Assembly: GCA_000069925.1 (NCBI GenBank) | Contig: AM422018.1 | Location: 310,001 to 374,000 of the forward strand | Reading direction: 5' to 3' | DNA: 64,000 bases | Origin: Candidatus Phytoplasma australiense | GTDB lineage: Bacteria; Bacillota_I; Bacilli_A; Acholeplasmatales; Acholeplasmataceae | Shown: one piece after another, positions 8,890 to 17,669 of the stretch | Numbering within the stretch: the stretch's first letter is position 1 | Layout: each line of letters opens with the position of its first letter | Notes under the pieces: generated by a model | The model's input: only the letters and a program-made list of their open reading frames with translations | What the model was told of the DNA's origin: nothing | Databases searched by the model: none | Position numbers and translations under genes: made by a program

Positions 8890-9728
8890 ATTGAGAATAT
8901 TTTAAAGGTGATAAAATACTTTTCATTTGGCCGAAAAAGTTTTCAATCACAGCATTATCGCGTGGGGTTGCTTTGCGGGACATGCTGATTAAAAGGCCTT
9001 TTTTTAATTAGTTTATTTTGTACTTTGAGCGATTGGTAAACCGTGCCGCGGTCGGAATGAATAACACAAGGGTCTTTTAGTGGGGGTAATTTTTTGATTG
9101 TATTTAAAATTAACTCTTTGTCTTGGCGGTTTGAGGCGTGGGAGGCGATTATTTGATTGTTAAAAGAGTCAATGATTGCAGAAAAATAAACAAAACCTTC
9201 AGGAGTTGGGAAAAATGTGATGTCGGTAAATAATTTTTGAAGTGGTTTGGTTGCAATAAAATCGCGGTTGATAAGGTTGGGTGCTACACTTAATTTAGGC
9301 TTTAAGTTGTTTTTATATGCACGTTTGACTTTTTTTATTCTTAAACGGCAGCAAATATTATTTTCTTTCATAATTTGATACACTTTTTCCTTGGTGATGT
9401 GTTCGTTGAAAGTTTTTTGATATAAATGAGTGATTTTGCGATATCCGTAAAAATATTGATAACGAGAACAAAAAGCCTGGATGCGTTTTTGTTGTAAAAG
9501 GTAGTTTTCGCGTTGTAATCGTTTCTTTTCTTGATTTTTTAGCCAATAGTAATAAGTGCTGCGGTTGATTTTGATTGTTCTTAGGATGGTAGATAAATTG
9601 AGAGTTTTGAAAAAACGTTTAACTAATTTAAAAACAATTTCTTTATCAATGGTTTTAATTTGAGAAATCATATTTTGTAATAATATTATTTTGTTATTTA
9701 ATTTTTGCATTTTTTGTGTTTCTGACAT
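8890..9728 (-). pseudogene. tra5: tra5-type IS3-family transposase, copy A, broken
   Basis: Same protein as the intact 320-residue copy at 56099-57061: N-terminal helix-turn-helix, then an rve core with FTDITFFPTPEGF (first Asp) and VIHSDRGTVYQS (second Asp). An extra C in the run near 8992 shifts the frame before the third acidic residue. About 113 bp is also deleted between two ATAAA words relative to copy B, removing the end of the catalytic domain. The 257-residue ORF (8955-9728) therefore lacks the DDE glutamate and should be inactive unless complemented in trans by copy B. Confidence 0.9.
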
Positions 9729-9896
9729 CGATTATCTCCATATTTTTTTGTCAATTACAAAAACCATTTTGACATATTATAACATATTTGTGACAAAAAT
9801 TATTCAATGAAATAAATATTATTATTCAATAGTTGTTTGTTTAATCACTATAACCAGCCTCAGTTATTACTTTCGTTATTAAGCTTGTGCGTAAAT

Positions 9897-10936
9897 TTAA
9901 AGCACTGTTGGTAGATAAAAAGGCTGTTTTAGTCCAGTCGTGATTAAAAAAAGACTTTTTATTTCAGAAATGTTTTTGAGAATTTTAATTCCATATCCTC
10001 TTTTGTTGGGAAGGAGGTTGAATGATTCGTAAGCTTTCATTCCGTTAAAACAAGTGCTGGGTAAATAAACATCACATAGATTTAACATTTTTTTATTTCT
10101 GGTGGAAGATGGGGTAAGGCCATCGGATAAAGAATAAATTTTTACAAAATTGTTGGCTGTTTTAGGGGTTGGGGATGGTAGGAGATGGGTGTTGATTTTA
10201 GTCCAAATTTGGAAAACTGTTGCCACCTTGACTTTCTTGCCATCGGGGTATTCAAATGACGATAAGGGAAGTTTTTGAGAGTGCATCAATTGAAAACCAA
10301 CAACTCTTTTTTTAGGCGAACCCTTGCCATCTGATTCAAATAAAGGAGGTAAGATAAATGCGATAATGTCGGCAAATTGATATGAATGATTAATAAATCG
10401 TAAGGCCAAATTACCTCTTAGTCCAAATGGAGGGTTTCCGAAAACGATATTTTTGGTTTTCTTTTCGGGAATAAAATCTAAATAATTTTTAATAATGTAA
10501 TTTTTGTTAATATTGGGGTTGATTTCGACCCCAATTATTTTATTTGGTGGGATTAAATTATAAAAACTTCCATTGCCCGCTGAGGGTTCGATGAAAGTGT
10601 ATTCATCTAAATTTACTTTTAGTTCTATCATTTTGTTTTTTAAAACTTTAAAACAATTTAAAGCGGTGTCGTGGGTTGTATAAAATTCATCAAATTTTCT
10701 CTCGTTTGTTAAATTATTGTCCGAAATTTTTATTATGTTGATGTTAGGGTCTTCGATTTCAATTTGATTCATAATTTTTCGAAAATCTGCATCATAATTT
10801 TTAGGAATCGATTTTTGTGTTTCCCAACGTTTGATAGTTCCTTTATGAACTTGAAGAAAATTTGATATGTAATTTATTCCTTTGATATTTTTGATGAGTA
10901 AAAATGCATCAAAAGAGGTTTTATTTTTATTCATTT
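9897..10936 (-). CDS. N6-adenine DNA methyltransferase with N-terminal HTH, copy A
   Basis: I choose the ATG at 10936, preceded by AAAGGAG; a longer upstream frame lacks a ribosome site. An Xre-like helix-turn-helix occupies residues ~5-55 (SNFLQVHKGTIKRWETQKS). A Rossmann methyltransferase domain follows with motif I EPSAGNGSF, motif II IGVEINPN and catalytic motif IV FGNPPFG. The NPPF tetrad marks an N6-adenine or N4-cytosine enzyme. After ~residue 330 the frame slips relative to copy B (an A-rich run near 9950), giving a different C-terminus; the catalytic part is complete. It could modify PMU DNA, act as an orphan regulator, or have lost its restriction partner. Confidence 0.85.
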
Positions 10937-10939
10937 TAT

Positions 10940-11434
10940 TTATTCTCCTTTGTTTTATTGGTTTTTTATGGGTTTTGTTATAAATTAAATTATCAATTGC
11001 ATAAAATACAAAAACTTTATTCAATTAATTGTGCGATAGGGGGATGGTTTTTTTGAAACTTAAAAATTATTTCTTGAATTGAGGGAAAAAGGGGGGTTGT
11101 GCGGAACTGGGGGGGTTCTTTTTCTATTCTATTTTTTCCCTCAAAAGGTTTATGCTTTATCTGAGCCCTTGAGGGCTCTTAGATTTTTCTCATTTTTGGA
11201 TTTGAATATTTTTATCTACGGAACGCATCGGAAATTTTTAAAAAAACTTGAAGAGAGTTATTTATATCGTTAATGAAAATGATTAAAAAGAAAATACCGA
11301 TAATATAAAATATCGATTATCATTATCATTATCGATATAAAATATAAAATATCACATGGCGTTTGAGATAGTATTTAACAGAAAAATATTAGGTAGCAAA
11401 GTGTTATAAAACTGTTATAAAAGTGTTAGATATT
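10940..11434. other. Intergenic region with palindrome and short 11-bp repeat array
   Basis: No convincing gene. It holds a perfect 16-bp palindrome GAGCCCTTGAGGGCTC (11162-11177), possibly a bidirectional terminator; an inverted repeat atatcgat...atcgatat (11310-11338); and three TGTTA words exactly 11 bp apart (11402, 11413, 11424) directly after the stop of the 201-aa gene. The partner region at 58360-58816 has the same layout with eight units. Confidence 0.6.
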
Positions 11435-12040
11435 TTAGACCTTTGACTTTAATAAATACTTATACATTGGATGAAGCTTTTTCACACGATATCCTTGTTT
11501 AGCTCTGGTTATAAAGAAGTTAATGTGTTTTAGGTCTTCTTGGTGATAATAGATGATATTTAGGCCTTTTTTGTAGTTAGTTTTGATAAGATTATTGAAT
11601 TTATCACGCTTATCAGGGTCTAGCGGAAATAAGCGTAAAGTTGTTAATTTGTTGATGTCGATTTTTCCAATTGTTTCTTTGATAGCATCTTTGGCGATAT
11701 TTTTGTAATTGATTTGGAAGTTATCGAAATGCGTTTTAAGAGAGTTTGAGGATAAGGGTTTTGAGTGTTTATTATTGTGAATGTTGTTATCTTTGATTAT
11801 GCTTTTTCTGAATGTTTGGATTTCTTCCAAAATTCTTGCATCAACAAAAAGAATTTGATTTTTGGGGCGGTAGTTCGCTTCGCGATAACCGCCTTCTTTT
11901 TTAGAGTGGGGAGTAATTGTAAGGTTAATTAATTCTTCTTTTAGAGCTTGTAGAAAAGTTTTGATTTCTTGTAAGTCAGTGGGGGTTGTTGGTTTATTGT
12001 TTTTATTCCCAAGGACCCCTCTTTTTTGGTTGTTTTCCAT
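11435..12040 (-). CDS. Conserved PMU protein, 201 aa, copy A
   Basis: Clear AAGGAG upstream of the ATG. A soluble, basic protein with no signal peptide, TM or motif that I recognise. Its partner at 58817-59422 differs at only a few residues, so both frames are under selection or recently copied, which makes it one of the few undamaged genes in both blocks. It sits between hsdS and the methyltransferase gene, with an 11-bp repeat array at its 3' end. The lysine/arginine-rich C-terminus (FITRAKQGYRVKKLHPMYK) and neighbouring iteron-like repeats would suit a DNA-binding role, but that is inference only. Confidence 0.8.
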   Translation of the reverse strand: MENNQKRGVLGNKNNKPTTPTDLQEIKTFLQALKEELINLTITPHSKKEGGYREANYRPKNQILFVDARILEEIQTFRKSIIKDNNIHNNKHSKPLSSNSLKTHFDNFQINYKNIAKDAIKETIGKIDINKLTTLRLFPLDPDKRDKFNNLIKTNYKKGLNIIYYHQEDLKHINFFITRAKQGYRVKKLHPMYKYLLKSKV

Positions 12041-12090
12041 GTTTATGTTTCTCCTTTTTTTTATTGTTGAATTTGTAATTTAGGCATTGC

Positions 12091-12143
12091 CTTAGCGTGT
12101 TGTTGTTTGGGTTGGTAAAAAGAAAAGACCCTTGAAAGGGTCT
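12091..12143 (-). promoter_or_regulatory. Intergenic cassette: terminator hairpin plus GC-rich box (site a)
   Basis: On the minus strand: AGACCCTTTCAAGGGTCT hairpin followed by TTTTC, then CCAAACAACAACACGCTAAGG, and 50 bases later the Shine-Dalgarno of the 201-aa gene. The box here is a degenerate member (GCTAAGGC for GCTCGGC). See the finding on the recurrent box. Confidence 0.6.
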
Positions 12144-12233
12144 AATGTTTAGTTAGTTTTTGCTTTGGTTTTGTTGTTGTTTTTAATTTAGTCTAAAATT
12201 TTTTATTTGTTTCAACATTTAATTATTTAAAAT

Positions 12234-12908
12234 TCAAAAAATAATGTTTTGTAATTCTTTTTTAATATCATTTAATTTTATTTCTAAAGGTTTTATTTTT
12301 TGCGAGAATTTTTTATATTTTTCATTAAGAGTTTTTAATTCTTGCAATGAATAAGGAATTTTAGTTTCTAAAAATTTTTTTAATTTTATAGGTCTACGAT
12401 TGGTAGTCCCTAAGCTTTTTCCTTCAAAATAAGATTTCATTCGAGAAGAGGAAAGAATAGCTGTTAAAAAATCTAAATCTAAATCTTTAAAATTATCTTT
12501 AAGATTAAAACAACAAAAAGTGTTTGAATAAATAGCTCCTTTTAAATGAGAAGGGATTTTGCCAAAAGCACCATTGCGAGCATCGATTTGAGAATAACAA
12601 AATTGTTCGTCTGTGATGATATTTCTATTAGATTTTATATTTTTTCCTTTGATAAAAATATTTCCTTGGGATTTTTTTGCCATCTCGGAATAATTCCTTG
12701 ACCATTGCTTTGAACTGTTATTTGAAAATATTCTTTTTCAGGATCTAAATTAATTTTAGTTCTGGAAAAAGTAAAAATATCACTTAATAAAATACCTTCT
12801 TGTTGAGTTATTATGGCTCTAAATTCGAAATCATTTGCAGCTATTTCATCATAACTATTTTTTATACATTTGAAATTATCAGGGTTTTTTAAATATTCAG
12901 ATAAATCA
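12234..12908 (-). pseudogene. hsdS: Type I R-M specificity (HsdS-like) part, copy A, out of frame
   Basis: Encodes a half-specificity segment: EGILLSDIFTFSRTKI (~12770-12800) and YFQITVQSNGQGIIPRWQ, then GNIFIKGKNIKSNRN, CYSQIDARNGAFG, and a C-terminal coiled helix (LKTLNEKYKKFSQKIKPLE) typical of HsdS conserved regions. It continues from the hsdM 3' exon as one gene after a one-base shift near 12936. Within it, an A7 run (12672-12678) breaks the frame; A8 would join IIPRWQKK to SQGNIFIKG. One target-recognition domain is present, against two in a full HsdS. Partner copy at 59617-60484. Confidence 0.75.
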
Positions 12909-13344
12909 TTAGTATATTTTTCTTTTGTTCTTATCTAAAGTAAATCCAACGTTTTCGATGTTGATAAATTCTAAATTGCCTTTTGCTCCTTTATATTTTA
13001 AATACATAATACATGTTTTAGCGTTAGTGTATGGTTCGAATACTCCTTGTGGCAAGGAAAATATTTGAACATCATAATTATCGATAATCATTTTTCTTGT
13101 TTCTTGTAATTGTTTTATGAAAATGAATTGTTCAGGGACAATAATGCAAGCTCTAGAATGGGGATTTTTAATTAACGAGTCTAGACAATGTTGAACGCAG
13201 ATGGAATTACCATTGTCGCTATAAACATCATATAAAGCATTAACATTATTAAGGAATTTCTGATTAAAAGGTATGTTAGTCATGACAATATCATATTGTT
13301 CGCTTCTTTTATAGGGATAGATTATTTGCGTTTCGATTGTAGGA
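12909..13344 (-). pseudogene. hsdM: hsdM 3' exon (Type I DNA methyltransferase)
   Basis: Continues the N6-adenine methyltransferase after the intron: PTIETQIIYPYKRSEQYD, then catalytic motif IV in IVMTNIPFNQKF, then CVQHCLDSLIKNPHSRACIIVPEQF, the usual HsdM layout. The frame ends DKNKRKIY at 12909; one A fewer in the AAAAG run near 12936 would read DKNKEKYTNDLSEYL and pass into the specificity part. Exon start at 13344 is inferred from the intron model. Confidence 0.75.
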
Positions 13345-15807
13345 TTTGTTTTTCTACTTTCTATTACAAACAGCCCCCCTCCAAACCGTACGAGCAAGTT
13401 TCCAAGCATACGGCTTTCCATCATTTACCCTTTTTACGGGATTAACCTTGCGGTTAACTGTGTATCTTAATCATTCTCTTCTTTTTGTTTTGGTTTATAT
13501 CGTTTATTTGTTGGTTTGTTCTCTTGCGATGACAATTCCTACATAAAGCGATTGTTTGTTTATTAAGGATGCTTTGCCAGTTGGAGTTTCTCACCGTTTT
13601 TGTGTGGTGGATTTCTAGTGGGATGTTTTCTGTTTGGCAAACTTCACATCTCTCCGCCTTTAAGCGTGATGTTAGTGTTGTTCGTCCTTGGTAGAGATAA
13701 CGGTTGATAATTACATCGGGATTCCCCTTTGTTTTTCTCATCCTTTTTATCTTTTCCCAGTCCAGTTTGTCCCAGCTATCAACTTTGGTTTTATTCTTGA
13801 GGTTGTATTGAATCCCCCAAGTTTTGCCGTTCCTTAATTTTCGCCGAACTTTTGCGATAGATGTTTTCCATTTTCTCGCTAGTGTTTTTAAACAACTGTA
13901 TTCCGCCAAATAGTATAAATGTGTTAATTGTGCTAGGTTGTTTCCTAGACAAAAGTATCGGATAATGCCGAGCGTTATTGATTTGTAGGTTCGTATTATT
14001 TCTAGTGCTTCCCTACTTGCTAGTGTTTCGTCGTGTTTTACTTTCCTGTTTTTGGTCCAACCGTATTCTTTCCCGTAGTCTCTTGTTGTGTCTTTTGGGA
14101 TTTGGATTTGTACTTGCCCGTTCAGTGAGTTTTTTGTTGTTTTCTTTTTGCGGGTTTTGTTGGTTGGGTTTACCTTTACCATATAAGATAGGAACCTTGT
14201 GCCCTTAGTGGCTTTTACAATTTTTGATTTGTCGCGGTTTACCGCGAGTTTCAAGTCTTGTTCTAGCCATTTGAGTACTTGGGTTTTAATCCTTTCTGCT
14301 TCGTGGTGTTCTCCTTTTATTCCAATAATAAAATCATCTGCGTAGCGGATGTATTCTATTCTCGGGTTTGGGTTCAGGTTTATTTCACTATCTATTGATA
14401 GATTGTGATGTTGTTTTTTTGTGTATGCCTTCCAATATTCGGGATTTGCTTTCATTATCGGTTTGCCGTTTCTTATCAGTTCTTCCATTTTCTTATCGAT
14501 GTAATGTAAATATATATTTGATAATAAAGGGGATATTATCCCACCTTGCGGTGTTCCTGATAATGATTCGTATTTGATTCCATTTTCCATTATTCCTGCT
14601 TTGAGCCATTGGTTGATTGTTTTTAACGTTTTGGACTTTCTGATGCATTTGTTTAACATCTTATTGAGGATATCGTGGTTGATGGTTTCAAAGTAACCTT
14701 TAATGTCGATTTTTATTATATAATCTATCCCTTTGAATCTTTGTTTGACGCGTTTTACGGCATCATGGCATGATTTCTTGCTTCTGAATCCGAAGCTCCA
14801 TTCTGAGAAGATGTTTTCAAAATAGAGGGTTAAAAGTTGTTCCATTGCTTTCTGGATTATTCTATCTTTTATGGTTGGGATGCCTAGCGGTCTCGTTTTT
14901 ATTTTTATCCTTTGGTATTAATACTTTTTTGACAGGTTGCGGATTGTATTGGTTGTTGACGTATTCTTTGTGGTATTTCTTTATCATTTCTAGCTTTATG
15001 CCGTCAATGGTTTTGTTGTCAATGCCCTCTGTACCACTGCCTTTATTGGTTGCAATGCTATTGAATGCTTTGTATGTGTTTTCTATGTTATTCATTCCGC
15101 GTTTCAATACCTTTTTTAGGCTATAGTTGTTTTTTGAATGATTTAAAATCATATCTAAAGTTCTCGAAAGCTTAAATTCATTTGAATTATGTGTAAGCAT
15201 ATTATCACTTACTCCTTTCTTGATTTGTTTAGATATACCATAAATGACTGACTTGTTTTCGCCTTGTTCTTAGTTTTCCTAAGAGCCCTGGGAGGGCAAT
15301 TATCATTGTTATTCCAAACAATGTTTTAATTCCTCCGACTACTAGAAGTCTCTTTCTCTTTGGGGATGTGGGCTTTTGTTCCCACACTTGAACCTTTAGG
15401 ATTCTGCAAGTTCCTCACTTTATCTACCTTCATTCCTTAGGAGAAGTAACCATTTATGTTTTCATGTCTTTCCTGACTGTTGGTGAGATTCCAGGTTTCC
15501 GTTCGTGATTGATAAACTATCCAACACGCTAACAATATGTTGATAGCGTCTGGACTGCTCGCTTGTAGTAGTTTGCGATGCAGGTTACAAAATTACATCT
15601 TCTTTTCTTCTTAGGCTATTTTACAGGCTTTTCCATAGAATGATTTGCTAGCGGTGTCATCTTGACTAACTACTTCGTCTCAACCCGCCTTTATGAACTG
15701 CTGTAATCCATCATCTTTTCATTTGATGAACCGTTCATCTGCTTTCAGTGTTTATCGGCACTGGAAATTGGTTAGATTTCACGATAAAGTGGGCTTCTTT
15801 GCCGCCC
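13345..15807 (-). mobile_element. Group II intron interrupting hsdM (2463 nt)
   Basis: A textbook domain V lies at ~13383-13417 on the minus strand: AAAGCCGTATGC, GAAA loop, CGTACGGTTT, containing the AGC triad. A domain VI-like stem follows (GTTTGT with ACAAAT). An intron-encoded reverse transcriptase is inside. The 5' end is placed at GGGCGGC (15807), close to the usual GTGYG start but with G at position 2. The 3' end is placed at AAAT (13345), which satisfies the AY rule. With these borders, exon codons join as LVN-PTIETQ in frame. Insertion is in the sense orientation within a conserved part of hsdM, so splicing could restore the gene. Borders are inferred, not proven. Confidence 0.85.
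13454..15200 (-). pseudogene. ltrA: Group II intron reverse transcriptase/maturase with HNH endonuclease, one frameshift
   Basis: The N-terminal part (14862-15200) has RT-0/1 motifs (GSGTEGIDNKTIDGIK). The C-terminal part (13454-14845) carries FGFRSKKSCHDAV, DIKGYFETINHD (RT-3), GTPQGGIISPLLSN, YIRYADDFIIGI (catalytic YADD), a maturase X domain, and a C-terminal HNH nuclease (CEVCQTENIPLEIHH ... LCRNCHRKR). The two parts differ by one A in AAAAAC near 14897: the expected reading is KTRPLGIPTIKDRIIQKAM. All catalytic motifs are present, so a single-base event, or a sequencing error, separates this from an active enzyme of ~580 residues. Confidence 0.9.
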
Positions 15808-16524
15808 ATTAACTAATGAACCGTCTTGTTGATGGATAATATTTGTGTGTGCATCTCCTGCTAAAATCATATTCATTTTGGCTACGTAAGCGATTGTGTT
15901 GATATCGGTGCCGTAAATTGATGCTTCTTTTAGCGATTTTAAGGTTGTTGCATCTTCTGAGTTGATTTGGTTTTTAACGTATTCAAAAGCATTAATAAAA
16001 ACCCCACCAGAACCACAAAATGGGTCATATATTTTTTCGCCAGGTTTTGGCACGACTAAATCACACATAAAACGTATGATATTGCAAGGCGTGAAATATT
16101 GTGCTAAATCATCGTTTAGACCGCGATAGCCAAGGAAGTATTCAAAAGCGCCACCACTTACATCTAGAGAAGTATTTTTGAAATCAATTTGGTTTAATTG
16201 AGAACAAATTTTGTTCACTATATCTAAATGGTATTCAGATTTTAGTTTTAAGTTGTTGCTGTATTTTGCTAATTGATATTTTTGGTTTAATTTATTTAAA
16301 TGGTTGTTGATAATATTGATTTTTTGTTTATCATCATTGTTGATGATATCATTCCAAATGTTTTGGTTTTCTTTTTCTGCTATTAAACGTAAAAAAAGAA
16401 TTTTACAAAATTCGGTAAATCTTTCATCTCCTTTTTTTAATCCTGCAATCCAAAGCAAATCCTCTGTTTTTTTTAATTCTTTAATGAAGGTTTCTTCTGA
16501 ATGAATTGTTTTTGGTTTAAGCAT
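15808..16524 (-). pseudogene. hsdM: hsdM 5' exon (Type I DNA methyltransferase N-terminal and SAM-binding part)
   Basis: The ATG at 16524 follows AAGGAG. It has an N-terminal HsdM helical domain, then GAFEYFLGYRGLNDDLAQYFTP (the Q-Y-F-T-P motif) and SAM-binding motif I DPFCGSGGVF, then YGTDIN (motif II) and AKMNMILAGDAHTN. Reading through the intron boundary would end at 15772 after GRQRSPLYREI. An ~36-nt leader directly upstream (16543-16578) is identical to that of yqaJ at 38065-38100. A functional methyltransferase would need intron splicing and correction of the shift near 12936. Confidence 0.85.
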
Positions 16525-16542
16525 TTTTGTTTTTCTCCTTTT

Positions 16543-16625
16543 TTTTGAAATTAATAGTGATTTTGTGGTTTTTCCGAGTGTGTGTTGTTGTGATTGGTGA
16601 AAAGAAAAGACCCTTGAAAGGGTCT
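16543..16625 (-). promoter_or_regulatory. Intergenic cassette: terminator hairpin plus GC-rich box (site b)
   Basis: The hairpin AGACCC...GGGTCT (16608-16625) with TTTTC serves as terminator of the M41 gene. It is followed by CAACAACACACACTCGG (box) and a leader shared base for base over ~36 nt with the yqaJ leader. It ends at the hsdM ribosome site. Confidence 0.65.
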
Positions 16626-16633
16626 GTAATGAA

Positions 16634-17386
16634 TTATTTGGTGAAGGTTGGTTGAGGGTTGTTGATTCCTTTTAAGGGATATTGTTGGCAGATTTCTTTG
16701 AGTTCTTTGTGGTTCAAAACTTTTTCAATCATTAAGCGTTTAGCGATTTGTTTTAAAGTTTCTTTGTTTAAGGAGATTAGGTTTTTTGCTTCTTCCGCGA
16801 ATAAATCAAAATCTTTTCGTAGGTTGGCTGAGTTTTTTTGTAATAATTCGCGAGCTTTTTCGAAATCCGAGTCACACCCTGAACCAACTAATGATTCATC
16901 TATGAGGTTTTCTTGGGCCATTAACTGTTCTGCGGCGTACCCTCCTAAATACATTAAAGTTTGAATTTTGGGATTAGGTTTTAAAAGCAAAGGAAGAACG
17001 TGACCCAACGTATTCTTTTTCGGTTTCGGTACAATCGTTGCATATCTAAATTCATAATTATTAGGATACAAAAGAGTGATTAAAGTGTGTCCTGCTTCGT
17101 GGTATGCTGTTTTTTCTTTGCGTTTGGAACATGGCGTGTGCGTTGTGACCCAACAACGTATTTCATGGTGATATATTTTGGTGTATTCGATTGTAATTCC
17201 GTCGTCTTTGTATACGATTTGTTTGTTGGATTTTCCTGTTTTGGGGTTGTATAAAAAGATGAACGAGATTGTTTTGCCGTCTGGTTGGTAGTAGGTTTTT
17301 TTGATTATTTGGTTTTTTTGGTTGTATTCGGTAATTGTTTTAATACCATACTCATAGGTAATTGTTTGGTTTGGATTGGTTGTCAT
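16634..17386 (-). CDS. M41-type zinc metallopeptidase without AAA domain, DUF2963 N-terminus (copy A)
   Basis: 250 residues, Shine-Dalgarno AAAGGAG. Residues ~1-75 are DUF2963-type repeats (YYQPDGKTISFIFLYNPKTG). The peptidase part begins at ~95 with the zinc motif HEAGH (AYHEAGHTLITLLYP), then GGYAAEQLM and GCDSDFEKA, where the Asp would be the third zinc ligand as in FtsH. Unlike FtsH there is no ATPase domain and no TM helix, so it is a free-standing cytoplasmic peptidase. It could work with the separate AAA+ protein of these elements (43151-44339), which is inference. Intact here; its paralogue at 60602-61727 is frameshifted. Confidence 0.85.
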   Translation of the reverse strand: MTTNPNQTITYEYGIKTITEYNQKNQIIKKTYYQPDGKTISFIFLYNPKTGKSNKQIVYKDDGITIEYTKIYHHEIRCWVTTHTPCSKRKEKTAYHEAGHTLITLLYPNNYEFRYATIVPKPKKNTLGHVLPLLLKPNPKIQTLMYLGGYAAEQLMAQENLIDESLVGSGCDSDFEKARELLQKNSANLRKDFDLFAEEAKNLISLNKETLKQIAKRLMIEKVLNHKELKEICQQYPLKGINNPQPTFTK

Positions 17387-17446
17387 TTTGTTCTCCTTTG
17401 TTTGCTTTTGTTTTGTTGGTTTGTTTAGTTTGTTTTTTTAATTTTG

Positions 17447-17494
17447 TCATAATTTGTTTTTGTTCCTTTCTTGTTGTTGTTTAGTGGGATTCAT
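17447..17494 (-). CDS. Possible 15-residue leader peptide
   Basis: A short ORF, MNPTKQQQERNKNKL, preceded by a strong AAGGAGG and located between a terminator/box cassette and the M41 gene, whose ATG is 60 nt downstream. The ribosome site is stronger than those of most neighbouring genes. It could be a translated leader, or the start of a deleted gene whose ribosome site survived. Confidence 0.35.
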   Translation of the reverse strand: MNPTKQQQERNKNKL

Positions 17495-17527
17495 TTTAAT
17501 GTCCTCCTTTTTAGTTTCTGGTTTTTT

Positions 17528-17588
17528 TCGCCGAGGCGTTGTTGCGTTTTTTTGTGTGAAATTAAAGAAAAAGCCCTTTAAGGGCTTG
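17528..17588 (-). promoter_or_regulatory. Intergenic cassette: terminator hairpin plus GC-rich box (site c)
   Basis: AAGCCCTTTAAGGGCTT followed by TTTCTTT, then CGCAACAACGCCTCGGCGAA on the minus strand, a full-consensus box, then AAGGAGG of the small ORF. Confidence 0.65.
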
Positions 17589-17669
17589 TGGTTGATTGAA
17601 GTTTTTTGGTTTTGTTGGTTGTTGGGTTGTGTGTTTTTAGACAATAAATATTTTCGTTTTAATATTTCA

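Larger units (their letters stand above)
8510..12690. repeat. Duplicated block A (partner 55738-60110)
   Basis: From a boundary at the word ggggagatgat (~8510 here, ~55738 in the partner) both regions run colinearly: a non-coding stretch, tra5, methyltransferase, 201-aa gene and hsdS. DNA similarity is very high but indels differ. Beyond hsdS the copies diverge in gene content (intron and hsdM here), then converge again in the M41 and dnaG genes. The copies lie in the same orientation about 47 kb apart, so homologous recombination between them could delete or duplicate the whole interval. Confidence 0.85.

Noticed and set aside
11079-11273. 64-codon plus-strand frame in the intergenic region
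   Set aside because: No ribosome site. It spans a GAGCCC palindrome and its partner locus at 58.4 kb does not preserve the frame.
13346-15126. Several plus-strand frames over the intron
   Set aside because: Antisense of the reverse transcriptase and domain V; composition typical of shadow frames.
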